Part shown: positions 9,383 to 19,740 of the stretch, in pieces
Position numbering within the stretch: the first letter of the stretch is position 1
Layout of the letters: every line of letters starts with the position of its first letter
NCBI GenBank assembly: GCA_025765615.1
Contig: JAIVFJ010000082.1
Span: 62,001 to 126,000 of the forward strand
Direction: 5' to 3'
Origin: Zopfochytrium polystomum
Lineage: Eukaryota > Chytridiomycota > Chytridiomycetes > Chytridiales > Chytridiaceae
Length of the DNA stretch: 64,000 nucleotides
The notes under the pieces: model-generated
Database searches by the model: none
What the model saw: only the letters and a program-made list of their open reading frames with translations
Told to the model about the DNA's origin: nothing
Made by a program: the position numbers and the translations under genes

Positions 9383-9727
9383 TCAATTTGGATATGCCAG
9401 CCGCCGGAGAGTCATACTCAGTGCTTCAAACGCTGATGCAACGAGTCGGTTCTGAGTGATGACTGGATCAGGCACTTCGAGGAGGCCAACGAGCTCAAGC
9501 ATCTCATCCTTGCTGAAGCGAAAGGATTCTTTCCAAAACAGTGAATGCGGGGGTTCTTGGTGCATGTTGAAGCGCCTGTGAATGGTTTTCGGCGATGTCC
9601 CTCTGCTCAGGGCCAAGAAGATGAAAGAGGTGGTGGGATCGTTGTGAGCACGTCTCTGCATCGTGGAATTTGTGTGATTTGTATGATTGCAGAACAATTT
9701 TCCCACTGTACAAGTCACGGTGATCAC
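9383..9727 (-). pseudogene. Harbinger transposase N-terminal fragment
   Basis: The frame includes FRFSKDEMLELVGLLEVPDP, then NRLVASAFEALSMTLRRLAY, the helix-turn-helix-like N-terminal part of PIF/Harbinger transposases. It is separated from the DDE fragment by a frame change, so the gene is broken. Confidence 0.65.
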
Positions 9728-9780
9728 TGTGGGAAATTCTCACGATGTAAATCGAATTTCCCCAGTGGCGGAAACTCTCT

Positions 9781-10573
9781 AGTAAAGGAAGAGCTCATTG
9801 TGAAAATAAACCATGGCCAACACCTTATGCGAGATACTTGAGAATCTCATAAACTTTGACCATCGGCGGTGATTCAAAATCTATAGCTGTCTCTGTGAAA
9901 ATGGTTCAGGCTCTGCCACAGCCGTTATGTGGCGCCCTGTTGGTGGATAATCAGCTAATGTATAAACGGAAATTTATCCTGCACTCTGCCACTTTCATCC
10001 GATGACATAGAGACTAAGAAAACCATCCATAAGGAAAATATACGAAGCGAGCAAAAGTAACGAACTGAGAACATTTCGACCTCGCTTGCCAATTGATTTC
10101 CAAAATCAACGCTGGCTGAGATTGCTAAAATGGCGCAGTCTTTTACCGAGGGGGGTGTAAGTGTTTCATTACAGGACTCAATTTGCGAACTTTTCCCTGC
10201 CACACCCATATTCCCGTTGAGGTTTACAACTGCGTTCACAATACCGATGCGTCTTGAGACGGTAAAACTACGGCAACAACTCCATTTGACTGTGTGGCCG
10301 TGGCAGCAGACAAGCGGAGGAGGAGTCGCCTTTTTTTTCTGCCTTCAGAGTGAAACGGCAACAGAAAGAGAGAACGAGGATGAAAACAAAAGTGAACGCA
10401 AGCGGAAAGAGATGTAGCGGAGATGTAGCAATCTGCTACAGACAAAGGGCAACCATCCCGATCCTGACGATAGGGTCAGTATGAAAGGAAAAAGAAAAGG
10501 TCATGAGTAAGAAACGGTTTCGAGGATGGGATTGACGAGATGAGACCATATCAGTCACTGGGGACAGTTGCTA
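9781..10573. other. Intergenic, 3' of the septin-like gene
   Basis: No convincing coding sequence. Minus-strand frames at 9955-10239 and 10236-10445 are short, the first lacks an ATG, and neither has a recognisable domain. The stretch separates the Harbinger element from the stop codon of the septin-like gene. Confidence 0.45.
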
Positions 10574-13153
10574 TCAGTTCTTCTTGATGATTCCAAACCC
10601 TTTTTTGGCACTTCCAGCAGGCGGGGCCGAGCCCTGCGAATAGCCCCACTGGCTTGAAGACCGTGGAGCGTGCTGTCCGTTTTGAGGAGCCAAGTTGAAT
10701 TGGCTGTTAGGTTGCTGAGTGTACGTCCCGAATTGCTGAGGCCCGCCGGCTGGTCCCGGTTGGCCCCCATACTGCTGCGAGCTGAGCTGCTGAGGCGCTA
10801 GCTGGGTCGGTTGCGGCTGAACCGTAACTGGCCCGCCGAAGTTGGGTTGAGGGCTGCCATTTGGGCGGAACGACGGAGAGCCGTATCCGCCGAACTGTCC
10901 GCCCTGTCCAACGGTTCCAAAGGAGGATGGTCCAGATGATTGCCCTCCCATTTGGTTATTAAAAGAGGAGATAGGCTGACCGTAGCCAGGTCCCACTGCT
11001 GGGTTAACAGTGCCGTATTGCGAGGCCTGCTGCCGCGCCAATTGTTCCTCGCGTTCGCGTTGTTCCCGTTCCCGAGCCTCTCGCTCGCGCTGCTCTGCTT
11101 CTCGTAACTCCCGTTCGCGCTGCTCGCGTTCCCGCTGTTCACGGTCGCGCATTTCCCGGATGCGCCGCTCCTCAGCCTCAGCAGCTCGTCGTTCGGCTTC
11201 TTCCCGTTCACGGCGTGCTCGAAGTTCTCGCTCGCGCGTCTCATGAGTTAAGTCCCTCTCCATTCGGGCATCGCGCCACTTGACAAATCGGTCTGCTGTT
11301 AACAGCCGTAGATCGTCGGCATGATGGTACAAGATTGCATCCTTCAAGGCCGGAAATTCATTGATGCTCCCCCCTGGCATAATGGTGTGATTGGAAATTG
11401 CAAATGGGACGGCGCCATTCACGCCGTTACGCGCCAAGCTTTTTAGATCGTCCAGTTCGAGCCCAAAACCGTAGATGGTGATGTTGGCCCGAGATATTTC
11501 CTCAAGAACTGCCAACTTGAGGTTTGAGATTTCCGAAGGCTTCAGCGTGTCGCACTTTACAATGACAGGAACAAGGTTTACTACAGGGGCGAGACGGCGC
11601 ATGAATTCGAGGTCCACCGGCTTGAGCCGATGCTGCAACCAACAGCGTTCAGCGCAAACTTCGCAGAGGCAGCGAACACTTACGAGTATACCGTAAATGC
11701 ACACGTCAATGTGCCCATGGGCCCCAGATCCCGCGCTCAAAAATCGAGAGAGGTTGGGGATTCGCAGCATTTTTTCGAAATTCTTGTCCGTCTCCTGGAA
11801 ACGAGCCACTGGCACACAGAGAAATATTAATAATCCCATTCCATTGGGTCAAGTAGACAATGGCGTACAATGATGAGACACAACGGGTTCGATCGTCGCG
11901 ATTGCGTCCATTTGCGCACCGAAGCCGGGAGTGTCAACAATGGTGAGGTTCATCGGGTCCTCGCCCGTATAGAGGGCACTGGGTGGGATAGTAGAGGCTC
12001 TGAAGTCCGCAATATGTGGGGTGGTCATGAACGGCTGCGAAGGCAGTTTGTCCTGAGAAGTTACTTCGGGCAGATTAAAGAATGTTTTAACCATTGTCGT
12101 CTGTTTTCAGTCGAGAAACATTAGCTACACTTCGTTCTCTCCAGCTCAACGCTCCAACCTTCCCAATCCCCGAGTCGCCGGCAATGGCGATTTTTAGCGC
12201 GCCGATGTTTGCTGGCACTTTAGCCCTAGCAGCTCTACTCGCATTGACAGTTTCGAGTTTTTTAACAGCCTCTGCTTTGGACAGAGGAATGCCACTGGAA
12301 GATGACGAAGTAGAGGAAATTGATAGATTCGGATTGTGCGACAGTGCTGTCGACGGCGGCCTTGAATCAATTTTTATCGTGAAAGACGTATCGGCAGCAA
12401 AAGGGGCTGCGAGTGGGGTTCCTGGAACAAAGGAGAGGGCACTTGTAGACTTCAACGGGGGTGCTGGGGTGCTCCCGCTCTGAGGTGATCCTGCTTTAGT
12501 CTTCGAAGGTGATGACTTGGCGCCTGATGACTTGTCTGTTGTGGACGACGGCAGTTTCGTGGTCGTCACGGTGAACGCCGGAGAGGCAATGACTGTATCA
12601 GCCTTGGAAATGGAACTGACGCGTGTGAGCGGCTTCAAATCTTGAGGCGCAAGGCCCTCCATGGGAGACACTGGAGCTCCACGACTGCCAATTGGGTCTG
12701 CACTAAGAAAATTCCGCGGGACGAGGCCGAGCTCTCCGGTGGTAACGTTTCGGGCCATGGCCCAGCCTGTTCATTGAGCAAAATCGGATTAAATCATTAC
12801 AGACTACACCAGTGATGATGCTAATGTACCATCGTCATATGATTGAATGATCGAGCAGGAGTCACCGATACTGATGCGAATCTCATCTGGATTGGCTGGA
12901 TGATTGGATCGGTCAGTAAAACAACACCATCCATGATCCGCTAACATGGGGTTTATGTGAAGAAGTAAGGAGACAGATGATGCGATGGTTTTCGCAAGCT
13001 CGCGACCAGATGAGAATGGACGTCTGATCCTTCTGGTCCGAGTCTCTGCTACTTCCTTCAAGCGACCGCAGCCCAAGTACCTTTCCGGTCTATAACTCAC
13101 ACAAGCTCACCTGGAATGTAATTAGCAACGACCTGGTACTTATCGGTCGCCAT
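10574..13153 (-). CDS. SH3 domain-septin-like GTPase fusion protein
   Basis: Six exons (13153-13111, 12895-12830, 12766-12159, 12100-11869, 11808-11684, 11632-10574) splice in phase to 710 residues. Exons 1-3 together form one SH3 domain (residues about 5-57): YQVVANYIP, then PDEIRISIGDSC, SYDDGW and GELGLVPRNFL. After a Ser/Thr/Pro-rich linker comes a septin-type G domain. G1 is GDSGIGKTT (233-241), G3 is DTPGFG (295-300), and HRLKPVDLEFMRRL precedes a non-canonical G4, VKCD (383-386, usually AKAD). The septin unique element is not obvious. An Arg/Glu-rich coil (about 485-565) and a Gln/Gly-rich tail follow. Septins form cortical filaments; SH3 domains bind proline motifs. The start ATG is chosen because the SH3 fold begins right after it. 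Confidence 0.85.
11633..11683 (-). other. 51-bp stopless in-frame intron (septin-like gene intron 5)
   Basis: The donor GTAAGTGTTC and acceptor GGTTGCAG bracket 51 bp, a multiple of three without a stop. Removal joins IYGIL to HRLKPVDLEF, which matches septins. Retention would add 17 residues without breaking the frame. Confidence 0.7.
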
Positions 13154-13299
13154 ATTTGTCGGCTGTCGAGACGCTGAATGGAGCAGCTGAATCTCAATGA
13201 GAAGAATTGGGAGTGGAGACAGCCGGCCGCCACACAGACAGACTGAGACGACAGACAGGCAGATTGAGAAACAAAGACAAATATTCAACCACTGAATCT

Positions 13300-16062
13300 T
13301 CAACCCCCCACCCCGGACAGCTCCATTGCAGCGGGCCCACCGCGCTTTTGGGCAGACGGCCCTCCCACTCGGGAGGGACGCGTCCACGCCTTTCCGTCGA
13401 CACCAATAAAGCTTTCTTGCGCCTCCACTTCCGCACCAGCGACCAAGGATGAAGCACCCAGGACAGACATGCTAGAAAACGCCGATCCAAGCCCTGCGGC
13501 GAAAGACGCAAACCCACTCCCCGGGGCTGATGGTGGCCGCATTGCCACGCCGCCTCTTCCTACACGCCTCCGTGACTCTTCTTCTTCAGAATCCTGCACA
13601 TTGACGCTGTTATTCCACCAAAGGTTCGATATTGGGGACGTCGCATTGGAATTAGTGGGTAAAGTATCCCCACTAGCTGCGCCTCCAGTCCCAACTGCGC
13701 GCCCAAACCCTCGCTTGCTGGCTTGAGCTGATCCAGCCACTGGGGACGACGAGCGGCCGCCGCGGCTGCTCGAAAGCGGTGCGGAAGGAGAGCGCGCTCG
13801 AGAGAGAGGCGAATCAAAGGAGCGTCGTGACCCCTGCGGCGGGGTAGATGGCCGGCCACCTCCTCCGATTGATCGAAGAAGGCTGATACGATCAGTACCC
13901 GCGAGCTCACGGGATTCTGAACCGAGGCCATCCATCCGTCTCCTTCCACTGGCGAGTCCAGGTGATATTGAGCTATAACGACTACGCGTGAAGAGAGGCT
14001 TCAACCATTGCGTGTCGAAACTGATAAACCAATGCGTCATGTCGATGTCGCGCCCAGAAAAGCCATCCCAGTCGTCATCGTTCCGAAAGCCGACCGGCGA
14101 CTCGTTCGATGTCCGCGCTACTCCGGGTTGACTGCCACGTCGCCGGTTATTTGGAAGATTATCTCTTCCCTCTTCCACAGAATCCAGTTGAGGATGTTGC
14201 TCCATGCTGCGCTGCTGTCGGCGGAGAGCCGCTGACGGAAGACCATCCTCCTCGTCGTTGTCATCCCAATCTTCCCCATCGTCTTCCGATGAGTCTGTTT
14301 CGTCATCTTTCCCAAGATCATCGTCAGATCCGTCGTCGATATCGATTTCCTGGCGTGAGCGAACGGAATACGGCCTTACGCCGACTCCAACTCGAATGTT
14401 CAGCATTTCCAGAGCGTAATTCGTTGTTCCACCCCAATGCAATTACACTGACAACACAAACTACCAGTGTCGTCGTTCGAACTGCTGAAGCAGAAGGTCC
14501 AGGAACGTCGAAAGAGAGAGCGAAAGCCACTGCGCCTCGAAGACCAGCCCACCACAGCATAAGCTGATGATTCCGGGGGATGATTTCTTCGTTTCGCTCT
14601 GGATGCATTTTCCGGCTCACGTAATTAATTGCTTGAGCTATTGGGATCGTCGACGCGTACCTCGCCACCAAAACAATCAGCTATGAACAAGGCTCAGACT
14701 ATGCAAATCGAAGTCGCGAAAACATACCAACGTGAAGAAAATGAACCCAGGGAGGTACAGGTCATCGCCTTTTGTAAAGAGAGTGACACCGAGGTAGATG
14801 AAAATGAAGTTTTCGCTAAGTTGAGATAAAACTCGAAACATGTACTTCGTGGTTCGCCTTGACCGGATACTCATGTTGTCATACGCGTAATGCTTCAAAG
14901 TAATCCCACAGAACAGGAGGGACACAATTCCTGACAGCTGAATAGCATTGGAAAGCAAATATGACGAGTACGCCAAAATTGATATGATGCAGGATTCTAG
15001 GGACGGATATTGGTGCAAATAGGAGTGCTTCAGCATGAGCGAACATATCAATGCGAGTATTAATCCAATCATCAGAGATCCGAAGAAGACGAACAGAAAG
15101 CTTCCGACGCCATGAAACAGACTGAATAGCGTCATTTCTTTTCCATGAAACTGGCTCAGAGTGCTGGGTAATTTCAGTAAAAGATTGGACATCTCCAAGA
15201 AATACCTAAACAAGACAATGGCGACAGAGTCGTTCAAAATACTCTCTCCGAAAATAATGGCGAACAGCTTGGGATCCACTTTAAGCTGGTGGAAAATGGC
15301 AATTATCGTTACTGGGTCTGTTGAAGACAATACAGCCCCAAATATCATGCAATCCAGCAGAGAGAATTCCATGTGATGTAATCCGGTCATGACAACCAAT
15401 CGCAGTAGTATTCTGGCGTGAATGGTTACTCCCTCATCTTCACAGTGCTTTTTGCCCTTCTTACCCAATGACCACTGTTGAAATCAATGTGCCCGCGAAC
15501 GCAAATGTTAGAATGGTACCGAAATTGCGGAAGAAATTTTTCTACAGGCTGATCAGTCACAGTCAACGCGGCGCTGGACCTGAACGTGAGTTACCCGCTT
15601 CAAGTCATATCCTGAGTTTAAAATTATCGGTGGGAGGAGGAGATTAAAAAAGTAATGGTGATCGAAGGTAATCATGTCCTGAATTGCTTTAGCTAAAGCA
15701 GGGTCAGAACGAGCCAGAAACACTGTCCACCCACAATCGGAGAGCCGAATTGCAAGACCAACAATAATCCCGAGGAAGATCGAAACAACTGTCTCATGCA
15801 CAAATCGGATCTTTCGGCGTTGAAGGTAGTAGCTCGTCAATAAAGTTATGAAGAGGAGAGATATAAGAATTAAGATTGCCCTGTGGGTGGAGAAAGAGAG
15901 ATTGCGGCCAACGTGTGATCAGGTGGATCGTCGCGCTTCCAACAAAGAATCGCACCAGCTGGAAAGAATCTCTTGGTTGACGACTGAGTCCTCCGGCAGT
16001 GGGGAAGGCGACTCAATGGGTGGAGAGGACGAAGTGGTTGAGTTCTCGCTGACATTTGCCAT
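13300..16062 (-). CDS. Endosomal/vacuolar Na+(K+)/H+ exchanger, Nhx1/NHE6-type, one apparent frameshift
   Basis: Exons 16062-15956, 15880-15595, 15541-15465, 15412-14728 and 14680-13300 splice cleanly; junction 1 recreates SSWAILILIS as in fungal Nhx1. It is a multi-pass CPA1 antiporter. Motifs are YYLQRRKIRFVHET, FFNLLLPPIILNSGY (113-127), STDPVTI (187-193), GESILNDSVAI (212-222, ion-binding Asn-Asp) and AGLRGAVAFALS (430-441). In the last exon a run of four C at 14432-14435 puts the following GGTTNYALEML one base out of frame; dropping one base would give about 844 codons. The acidic, Ser-rich cytosolic tail contains WFISFDTQWLKPLFT, conserved in this subfamily, showing the downstream frame is real. 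The stop lies 146 bp upstream of the septin-like start, on the same strand. Confidence 0.88.
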
Positions 16063-16793
16063 CGCGTAACGATCTGGGTGGATAATGTGAGTGACGCAGG
16101 AGAACGACCATCAAACAATGGGAAATGCCTGTCATTCGGCCGTTCAGAAGACAAGAATTCTCGTAAGTGCCACCGAGCAGGCTGTGAGTGACAAGGGAGG
16201 TGGCAAGCGTACGATCAGAACAGACTCGTTCGAAACTCGTTCGAAAAGGTGATGCATGCACTCGCACGCATACGTCCCCCACCCTGTCTCACCTGTCTCT
16301 CCCCTCCCCTTCCCCCGGAGCGATGGTGAGCCTTAGAGTCTGGATCCTGCACCAGCAAACGCGGGTGGGAGGTCTGCGCAATCACGCAGGAGCGCGATCG
16401 CAACCGCGAAAGGTTGGCGTTTGACAGGGCTGCAGATGCGGAGCGGCGGGATTTCCCTTCGGCTTTGAGGCGGTGGGCGACGGCGACGTCGTCACCGTGG
16501 AGGCTACAGGCATTCTTTCCACCCCCCCGCCACATTTGTGTAACAAATACTCACACGTAACCCTAACCCTCACTCTGTCTCTCTCTAATTCTGTTGACTA
16601 AGATATTTAAAGGCAAAGCCTTAAACCTTGCCCCTGCTTGGATATGGGTAATCCAGCGCACAGGCAACCTGTCACTGGATTAAACGAAAAGTGCAGGCCA
16701 CAATGTACATAGTGTGGAAGATACAATTTAGGTAGTGCCAGGCCACAATGTATGTAGTGTGGCAGGCCACATTAATAGCAACGCACTTGCTTG

Positions 16794-16816
16794 GGTCAGG
16801 GCTTTCGGCCCTGACC
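16794..16816. other. Perfect 9-bp hairpin
   Basis: GGTCAGGGC, loop TTTCG, GCCCTGACC form a perfect stem of 9 bp. It is not followed by a T-run, and no RNA gene is evident. It lies just downstream of the two CAGGCCACAATGTA repeats. Confidence 0.55.
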
Positions 16817-16929
16817 GAAGCTCAGAGCTAACGCCCTGATTGGCCCGACCCACTCACGGAGAGAGGGACAGACAGACAGATTCACAGAAAAAAAGCGAAA
16901 CGGTTCGTTTTGTGGGTTTGTGCTGAGAT

Positions 16930-17062
16930 GCAAGGCGAAATAAGGAGAGAGAGAGAGTGTGTGTGTGTGTGAGTGAGAGAGCGAGAAAGAGAGAGAGAGA
17001 GAGTAGACAGATAAACAGAGAGTTAGAAAGACAGAGAGACAGACAGACAGACAGACAGCTTT
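16930..17062. repeat. GA/GT and GACA microsatellite cluster
   Basis: Runs of GAGAGA, GTGTGT and GACAGACA follow one another. Open frames here are artefacts of the repeat. Confidence 0.85.
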
Positions 17063-17481
17063 CAGTCAAACCATGCCGCACCATTTTTAAAGGACATATT
17101 TTTGTATTAACATCACCCATCAAACCCCCTCTTCCACTAAATACTCATCCTGCTGCGCAGGTCTCAGAATTAAGAAGTTTTAACTTTCTATTTCCTCTTT
17201 CTTGTTTATCTCTCTTATCACAGAATTAATCATTTTGTGCAAGGGGAAAGAACCAGTGTGGGCGGAAATATGGTTGTATTCTCCCACACATCAGCAAAAA
17301 TGGGGGTTCATTGACAGGCTCCTGAAGGTGTCAGAAGAACGCCAGAGGGGCCAATGCTGACTTGTCATTGTCGAGGCTCAACGAACCATTCAAAATTGCA
17401 ATACTATAGAAATCATCAGTGATAAGCGCATTCTCATCGCCGATGGCAGTCGATACATTGGCTTTTATCAACAAAATATTC

Positions 17482-18300
17482 TGAAGAAATATTTTCGTTT
17501 TGGATTATTATTCTTGCAACACAACAGCTCAGATGTACAGGCACATGGTGGAAAAGATTGCTTCAGGGGCCTCCTTGGGACAGTCCTTAACAAAGTTTTC
17601 ACTTGACTACACCGGTATTTGGGATTTTTTGGACTCAGTGAGGCGGCCCTCCTTTGTGGAGTTGCCACTTGTGTTCCCCACAACCAAGGCCTATGACATT
17701 GAGTTGCCAGAGGTGAGAACAAAGAGCATTGTGGCTGCAGACATGCTGGAAATGCACAAGTGGGCTTTGGTGAGGTGCCAGCAGAAGTCCTGCCCCACAG
17801 GGGTGGCGCAGGCTTTGGAGGTGCCTTCACACATGGGCCCATGCCAAGTTATTCGATCTGGCGCGGTATTTAACAGGAAGTGGCTCTGACACATGTTGAT
17901 GTGGATGGCTGGGATAGTAGCGTTCCACCAACCCTGCACAAGGGCTGACTGTGCAGAGAAATGCACTAGGAGGCATGTTTTGGAGTGTTCAGGGGTTAAG
18001 GACAGGCGGGAGAGGCTGCACCCTGAGTTGATTCCCACTGCAGAGCAGGACTTGAACATTTCAGCAGTGGATTTGGGCTTACAGTCACTGGTCTTTTGGG
18101 CCCCCTACAGTGCCAAAGCTGAGGACAGGATCTCTAAGGAGACTCGCATTGCCTCGAAAAAGATAGGAATGAAGCTGGCCAGGATGATTGTGAAGATGTG
18201 CATTGAGTGTGGGGGACTGGTGAATTTCACTGATGCTTCAGAGACAACTGCGGCAGAGGAGGCAGAGGTTGTGGTGGAGGCAGGTCATGTGGGCCGGTAG
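17482..18300 (+). pseudogene. LINE-type reverse transcriptase C-terminal tail (probable)
   Basis: One reading frame is open from about 17500 to 18300 apart from a TGA at 17887-17889. It encodes MYRHMVEKIASGASLGQSL, then QVIRSGAVFNRKWL, MWMAGIVAFHQPC and a Cys/His cluster CAEKCTRRHVLECSGV. A Cys/His cluster after the RT/RNase H part is typical of LINE-like fungal retroelements. An AATAAA at 18761-18766 could mark its 3' end. No catalytic RT motif is present, so the assignment is by tail similarity only. Confidence 0.45.
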
Positions 18301-18920
18301 GATAAGAGCATTCAGGAACAGATGGCAGCAGCCGCTTGCAAGGTCGGTTATCATCACAACCTAAGATCCAGTATGGAACAAACAGTGGCAGGAGTCACGG
18401 GAGAAGTGGAAGAAGAAGGAAACTGAGGGTGTTGAGGGGACAGTGGACAGCAATGGGCATGTGGACTCTGATACAGATGAGGAGGCTGGAATCGAGTGAC
18501 ATTTAGTGCGGTGTTCCAGTTGCAGGCCTGCGAACCTCATTTGTTATCTATTTGTTTTCTTGTTGTTAAACTTCATTCCACCTCTGTGGATCCTCCCCTC
18601 TCTTCCTTTTATCTTTGTTGAGATTCAACCCACAGGGTACACTACGCCCATTCCTGATGATCCCTTTGAGAACTCCATCCAATCACATTGGATGGGGTGT
18701 TTGAAGGGCTCAGTAGATTCAATACTTGAATGGGGCGCTCGGAAGGGCTAATTTGTTCTCAATAAAAAGAGATAGGCAAAGGCGGCTGTTGTTCTAGCTT
18801 TGTTCATCCTACCAGTAGGAACAATGCAATTAGAACATGCACAAAAACGCTCAACTACGCACTCTGCACATGTAACACAGCACAGCAAGCATGCAGAAGC
18901 AGTGTACCACTGCCCAATGC
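18301..18920. other. 3' flank of LINE-like fragment
   Basis: No recognised gene. AATAAAAAGAGA at 18761 may be the polyadenylation signal of the LINE-like fragment. The right part runs into the EcoRI-site-rich minisatellite. Confidence 0.4.
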
Positions 18921-19010
18921 TCCGGAATTCCACTCTCTGCATCGGAATTCCGCTTCCTGATCTGGAATTCCGCTCTCTGCATCGGAATTCCACTCCCTGA
19001 TCTGGAATTC
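18921..19010. repeat. Minisatellite with GGAATTCC core
   Basis: About five imperfect units of the type CTCTGCATCGGAATTCCGC and CCCTGATCTGGAATTCC alternate, so the higher-order unit is about 37 bp. Confidence 0.8.
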
Positions 19011-19245
19011 CTGCTGTGCTGTGCAATCTGAGCAATGCAACAGGCATTTAGGAATCAGAGATTGCACCAATCACTGCATTTCTAAAAGTGAGATAAAAAC
19101 TGAGCTCACCAGAGATTGCACCAATCATTGGATTTCTAAAAACAAGGAAAAAAGCAGCTTGTTTCCCAAACAAGCTTCCTGATTTGGAAATAACCAAACC
19201 AATTTTCAAGCAACTGTTTCTCAAACAAACTGTAAATTAGTTCCT

Positions 19246-19400
19246 GGTGATACTCAGCCCAAGGTGGTACTCAGCCCTGGCTGGTACTTAGCCCTGGGTG
19301 GTGCCAGCCCAGGCTGGTACTCAGCCCTGGTTGGTACTCAGCCCTGGGTGATGCCCAGCCCTAGGTGGTACTCAGCCCTGAATGGGTTCTTAGCCCAGGC
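19246..19400. repeat. Minisatellite, TGGTACTCAGCCC unit
   Basis: About eight imperfect units of 17-20 bp (GGTACTCAGCCCTGGCT-like) form a tandem array leading into the 19377-19735 repeated segment. The alternating spacing argues for replication slippage. Confidence 0.8.
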
Positions 19401-19735
19401 TGGGGATTGGTGCTCAGCCTGCTTTATCTCATTTCTGTGGCCTGCTCTGTGCAGCCCACTGCTCCCTCTGTTTTCTGATGGCTCCAACCTGCAGGAGTAT
19501 AAAAGCAGCAACCTCTCACAGAGATCAAACAAGGAATCCAACCCCCTCCTTGCTGCTTTGACAGAATCCAGTGCAAAACAAGCCAATCTCTCTTCCTCCA
19601 TTTGCTCTCTCTTCCATCTCTGCCCACTCACTCCTCTCTCCTCTCTCCATCCTCTCACTCCTCTCCCTTTTCCATCATCACTGCTCTCTCTCTCTCTCTT
19701 CCTCTCCACTCCTTACTAAGTTTATCCTTTTCCTT
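19377..19735 (+). repeat. Dispersed leader-like repeat, inverted copy at 62040-62391
   Basis: This segment is nearly identical to the reverse complement of 62040-62391. It contains a TATA-like GAGTATAAAAGCAGC and a CTCT-rich tract. Copies diverge beyond the CT tract: here copia integrase-like sequence follows, there an unrecognised frame follows. It may be the U3/leader of a retroelement family. Confidence 0.65.
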
Positions 19736-19740
19736 GAGAA

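Larger units (their letters stand above)
8698..9780 (-). mobile_element. PIF/Harbinger-type DNA transposon, degenerate
   Basis: Terminal inverted repeats AGAGAGTTTCCGCCACTG (8698-8715) and their complement (9763-9780) enclose 1,083 bp. The 3-bp direct repeat AGT flanks both ends (8695-8697 and 9781-9783), consistent with the 3-bp TSD of Harbinger elements. Inside, minus-strand fragments encode an N-terminal transposase part and the start of the DDE domain. The remaining DDE core is absent and a CAG/GGC-type trinucleotide-rich tract lies at about 9040-9120. It is non-autonomous. Confidence 0.85.
16063..17241. other. Upstream region of exchanger with repeats
   Basis: 16063-16550 is the likely promoter side of the exchanger and has no recognised gene. 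16558-16570 reads TAACCCTAACCCT, two telomere-type units. A CAGGCCACAATGTA(C/T)(A/G)TAGTGTGG unit occurs twice around 16694 and 16740. GA/GT and GACA microsatellites occupy about 16930-17060. Confidence 0.5.

Noticed and set aside
11010..11246. Plus-strand Arg/Ser-rich open frame resembling an SR protein
   Set aside because: It is the antisense shadow of the Arg/Glu-rich coil of the septin-like protein; the coding strand has domain support and splice sites.
13154..13299. Exchanger and septin-like genes as one transcript
   Set aside because: A stop codon ends the exchanger and a new ATG with complete SH3 coding follows after 146 bp; a fused product would need unsupported splicing.
16558..16570. 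Telomere repeat TAACCCTAACCCT as a chromosome end or fusion
   Set aside because: Only two units, no degenerate array around them, and ordinary genic sequence lies to the left.
18921..19010. Regularly spaced GGAATTCC repeats as a CRISPR-like array
   Set aside because: Units are imperfect, the spacers are themselves repeated, and the genome is eukaryotic; it is a minisatellite.
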